A DNA stretch of 64,000 nt from Vibrio algivorus (GTDB lineage: Bacteria > Pseudomonadota > Gammaproteobacteria > Enterobacterales > Vibrionaceae). The notes under the pieces were generated by a model, which was not told the DNA's origin, did no database searches, and saw nothing but the letters and a program-made list of their open reading frames with translations. Below are positions 61,429-64,000 of the stretch, piece by piece (within the stretch, counting starts at the first letter, position 1; each line of letters starts with the position of its first letter). The position numbers were made by a program, and so were the translations under genes. Where the stretch lies: positions 682,001 through 746,000 of the forward strand of contig NZ_AP018679.1 of NCBI RefSeq assembly GCF_002218005.2, written 5' to 3'.

Positions 61429-61600
61429 ATACTCTTGGGGTACTAAATATTCGCTTTATCTGTAGTGTTCTCAAGATGCCTACTTTATTTGTCTTTTACT
61501 TTTAAAGTGGTGATATTTTATCGCTCGAGTAATTTGACACGTTGGAATTCGTTATATTGCCAGTGCTTTACTGGCTTTTTTCCATTTTGAGAGAGACCTA

Positions 61601-62317
61601 ATGACCGAAGAAAGTTTCAGTTTCACCCCTATGACCTATCGGCTTAATGTCTATATCGCTCAACAAATTGCTAGCCAAATTATCTGTGGCCAACTGCCTG
61701 TCGGGTCAAAGTTGCCTAATGAATTAGATTTATGCCAACGATTTGGTGTCAGTCGTACCGCGTTAAGAGAGTCGATCAAATTATTAGCGTCTAAAGGTTT
61801 AATTACTTCTAAACCTAAAGTGGGAACTTTTATCCAACCACGTAAATACTGGCAGTTTTTAGATCGCCAATTACTTGAATGGCTCAAAGACAGTGAAGAT
61901 CCTCAACATTTTTTAAAACAATTCTTAGGCTTACGTAAATCGATTGAACCTGCTGCTTGTGCATTTAGTGCTGAATTTGCGACTGAAGAACAGCGTGATC
62001 GTTTAACGACACACTTCAATGCAATGGAAAAAGCGAGTAAAAATAAAGATGCCGATGCTTGGACGTTAGCCGATCTGAATTTTCACGCTTTGATTTTCCA
62101 ATCAACCTCCAATGACTTTTTTACCCCTTTTGGTAATGTGTTAACCACGGTTTATCAATGTTTCTTTAACCATACCTCGGTAAGAGGACATTTTTGTATT
62201 AAAGAGCATCGTGCGGTTTATCAAGCCATTATGGACAAAGACCCAGAAGCTGCCAGAATGGCTTCTAATATCTTATTGAAAAATAACCACGAGTTGCTGT
62301 CGCTCAACCCTGCGTAG
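61601..62317 (+). CDS. GntR-family regulator, FadR subfamily (2)
   Basis: A 238-residue paralogue of the divergent regulator. Winged helix-turn-helix (YIAQQIASQIICGQLPVGSK, CQRFGVSRTALRESIKLLAS, GTFIQP) and FCD domain (FLGLRKSIEPAACAF, DLNFHALIFQSTSNDFF, IKEHRAVYQAI). Shared blocks with the first regulator include GVSRTALRE, FLGLR-x2-IEP-A-A and NDF-x-FGN. The recognition helices are nearly identical, so both may read the same sites while answering to different ligands. GAGAGA precedes the ATG. A terminator separates it from the symporter gene at the window edge. Confidence 0.88.
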   Translation: MTEESFSFTPMTYRLNVYIAQQIASQIICGQLPVGSKLPNELDLCQRFGVSRTALRESIKLLASKGLITSKPKVGTFIQPRKYWQFLDRQLLEWLKDSEDPQHFLKQFLGLRKSIEPAACAFSAEFATEEQRDRLTTHFNAMEKASKNKDADAWTLADLNFHALIFQSTSNDFFTPFGNVLTTVYQCFFNHTSVRGHFCIKEHRAVYQAIMDKDPEAARMASNILLKNNHELLSLNPA

Positions 62318-62359
62318 CCGACTCTTTGCCGTTTAAGCATCTAGTTTAAGCGTCCATTA

Positions 62360-62397
62360 AAAAAGCTCATTTCATACTGACATGAAATGAGCTTTTT
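62360..62397. terminator. Bidirectional terminator between regulator 2 and symporter 2
   Basis: AAAAAGCTCATTTCAT (62360-62375) and ATGAAATGAGCTTTTT (62382-62397) form a perfect 16-bp stem with a 6-nt loop. Confidence 0.9.
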
Positions 62398-62444
62398 AGT
62401 ATTTGAAACCTCTCGTTTTTAAGAGCTAACTTCCCAACAGAAAT

Positions 62445-64000
62445 TTATTGTCCATTCGAAATAATAGTCTCCTCCGTCACTTGTCTTATCGCCAAACGGC
62501 TTTTATACAGGTGATTGCCTGCCCACAAGATCAAGCCGCCTATCACAATGAAAGTTAGCATATCGTAACCGGTTTCAAATATGACACCGACTAAAATAAT
62601 CAGCGCACCTAATACTTGCGATAATCGCCCTAAATAAGCACCTTGTTTACCGTCAACCAATGCTTCTTCTTGCGCACTAATGGGTGTAGCAAGGTTATGA
62701 TAAAACAGTTGTAATTCTTGCTTACGCACACCTTGAGGCTCTTTATAGAACAGAGAAGATAAAGCAAAGAAACCACCGGAAATTACAATTTGTGCCACCA
62801 GCATCGCCACAACCGTTAAATCAACACTTTCACGATGAGTAAAGGCATCTGCACTAAATAACGGCAACAACCAATTCACATCGAACACAAACTGCATAAA
62901 GCATGATACTAGCAGTCCTACAACCAAGGTTGCCCAAGCAGACCAATCAGGGGTTTTAACAAACACTAATGCCAACAATGATGGAATCACCAAAGGCATT
63001 TGCAGTAATGCGCCAAATAGCATCATTAAATCAAAGAAGCTGTATTCTTTTATCGAAGCAAACAACAAGGCTGCCCCAATTGAGATTACCCCATTAAATA
63101 AGGTAGAAATCTTACTCATACGCATTTGCTGAGTTTCGGTTGCCTCAGGATTAATCACCGATTGATACACATTACGGACAAAGATCCCTGCATTCCGGTT
63201 CAATGCAGTGGTCATTGGCGCAATCGTCGCGGCAATCATCGCGGCGAGCACTAAGCCAAGTACTCCTTGCGGCATATAGTTTTGGATAAAGAACAAATAC
63301 GCAGCATTGTTAGCGCTTGCACCTAGATTAGGATAAAAAGTTTGTAAATCGACGTGCATGGTTGCCGTCACCCAAGGTGGAATAAACCACATGATTGGGC
63401 CAATCACAAACATTAAACCTGCCACCCAAGCTGCTTTTCTAGCTTCTTTTTCATTAACGGTGACGAGGAAACGGTAGCACGACATCGCATTGTTAGTACC
63501 CATGGTTTGTTTGGCCATAATAAATACCACCCACACCACAAATATCTGCCAGTAATTGATATCGGTTCCCATAAAAGATGGAATTTCAGATTTCTCAATT
63601 AATTCAACCGGACCACCAATATAAATTAACGCGTAAGCACCTACGGTTAAGGTAATTGCCATGAGCAAAACCAATTGGATAACATTGGTTGCAGACACTG
63701 TCCAAGAGCCACCACTCACGGCAATAAAGGTCACTAATATACCAACGCCAATAATAGTGATATATAAATCGATATGAAAAACTGCGGCAACAAAGATAGC
63801 TAAACCATTAAGCCAAATTGCTGCTGAAATGGTGGTTAAAGGAAATTGCAACCAGGTAAATACTTGTTCCGATGTTTTACCAAAACGTTTACGGATCACT
63901 TCCATTGCAGTATCAACACGTAATTTTCGATAACGGGATGCAAAGTACATGGCCGCCACAAAGAAGCCTAAGGCATTACCCCAGAATAGAAACAGTACTG
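62445..64000 (-). CDS. Sodium:solute symporter, second paralogue (5' end off window)
   Basis: SSS-family transporter; about 518 residues are visible and the frame stays open to the window edge (the first residues seen are LFLFWGNALGFFVAAMYFAS), so the N-terminus is missing. Shared signatures with the symporter at 50906-52684 are YRKLRVDTAMEVIRKRFG, GGSWTVSATNVIQLV and AAMIAATIAPMTTALNRNAG, and the C-terminal cytoplasmic LQLFYHNLATPIS region. The two are probably ToaA-type oligoalginate or uronide importers with different substrate preferences. It is convergent with the second FadR-type gene. Confidence 0.88.
   Translation of the reverse strand, partial: VLFLFWGNALGFFVAAMYFASRYRKLRVDTAMEVIRKRFGKTSEQVFTWLQFPLTTISAAIWLNGLAIFVAAVFHIDLYITIIGVGILVTFIAVSGGSWTVSATNVIQLVLLMAITLTVGAYALIYIGGPVELIEKSEIPSFMGTDINYWQIFVVWVVFIMAKQTMGTNNAMSCYRFLVTVNEKEARKAAWVAGLMFVIGPIMWFIPPWVTATMHVDLQTFYPNLGASANNAAYLFFIQNYMPQGVLGLVLAAMIAATIAPMTTALNRNAGIFVRNVYQSVINPEATETQQMRMSKISTLFNGVISIGAALLFASIKEYSFFDLMMLFGALLQMPLVIPSLLALVFVKTPDWSAWATLVVGLLVSCFMQFVFDVNWLLPLFSADAFTHRESVDLTVVAMLVAQIVISGGFFALSSLFYKEPQGVRKQELQLFYHNLATPISAQEEALVDGKQGAYLGRLSQVLGALIILVGVIFETGYDMLTFIVIGGLILWAGNHLYKSRLAIRQVTEETIISNGQ

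Overview
The window looks like chromosomal DNA of a marine gammaproteobacterium of the Vibrionaceae, most likely a Vibrio. The reasons are the AT-rich base use, protein sequences that match Vibrio/E. coli versions almost motif for motif (ClcA, Mak, FumC, LdhA, YdhF, KduD), a Lap-type giant adhesin locus, and an alginate-use cluster resembling that described in Vibrio splendidus. No rRNA, tRNA, CRISPR array or intact insertion sequence was seen. Species assignment is inference.

Region 1 (1-15.7 kb) is ordinary housekeeping and accessory metabolism. It holds the end of a ygbA-like gene and a CobW/COG0523 metallochaperone, a ClcA-type Cl-/H+ antiporter, an ammonium transporter behind a clear sigma-54 promoter, a fructokinase (mak), an OmpA porin and fumC. 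A short leftward group follows (GNAT, DUF1294, sseA, GFA), then ldhA, a Bcr/CflA efflux pump divergent from a LysR regulator, and a ydhF-like aldo/keto reductase.

Region 2 (15.9-42.4 kb) is one functional unit: a complete Lap-type biofilm adhesion system. A leftward gene encodes an adhesin of about 5,140 residues. It has an N-terminal retention module, a LapG-type cleavage motif (PAAG) and nine ~310-residue modules, five of them nearly identical at the DNA level (939-bp period). Divergently, a rightward operon encodes the type I secretion membrane fusion protein (lapC), a first LapD-like c-di-GMP receptor, the ABC exporter (lapB), the TolC-like channel (lapE), an OmpA/TSP3 lipoprotein, the periplasmic protease lapG and a second LapD-like receptor. 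From family knowledge, c-di-GMP-bound LapD holds LapG inactive so that the adhesin stays on the surface; when c-di-GMP falls, LapG cuts the retention module off. Two LapD paralogues in one locus, and an adhesin without RTX repeats, are the unusual points.

Region 3 (42.4-64 kb) is an alginate/oligouronide utilisation cluster. It holds two PL7 alginate lyase lipoproteins (one with a CBM32-like domain), a KdgM porin, two sodium:solute symporters, a DehR-like reductase, an SDR, KduD beside an RpiB/LacAB-type isomerase, two paralogous small lipoproteins, an unrecognised large lipoprotein and two divergent FadR-type GntR regulators. Short motifs matching the FadR-subfamily pattern TNGTNNNACNA, or its half-site, lie in front of many of these genes and suggest one regulon. 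At least four copies or fragments of a ~267-bp element with inverted terminal repeats (MITE-like) are scattered here. A DUF294/CBS nucleotidyltransferase and a DnaQ-like exonuclease, which I recall as usual neighbours, lie far apart on either side of the alginate genes, suggesting the cluster was assembled by insertion.
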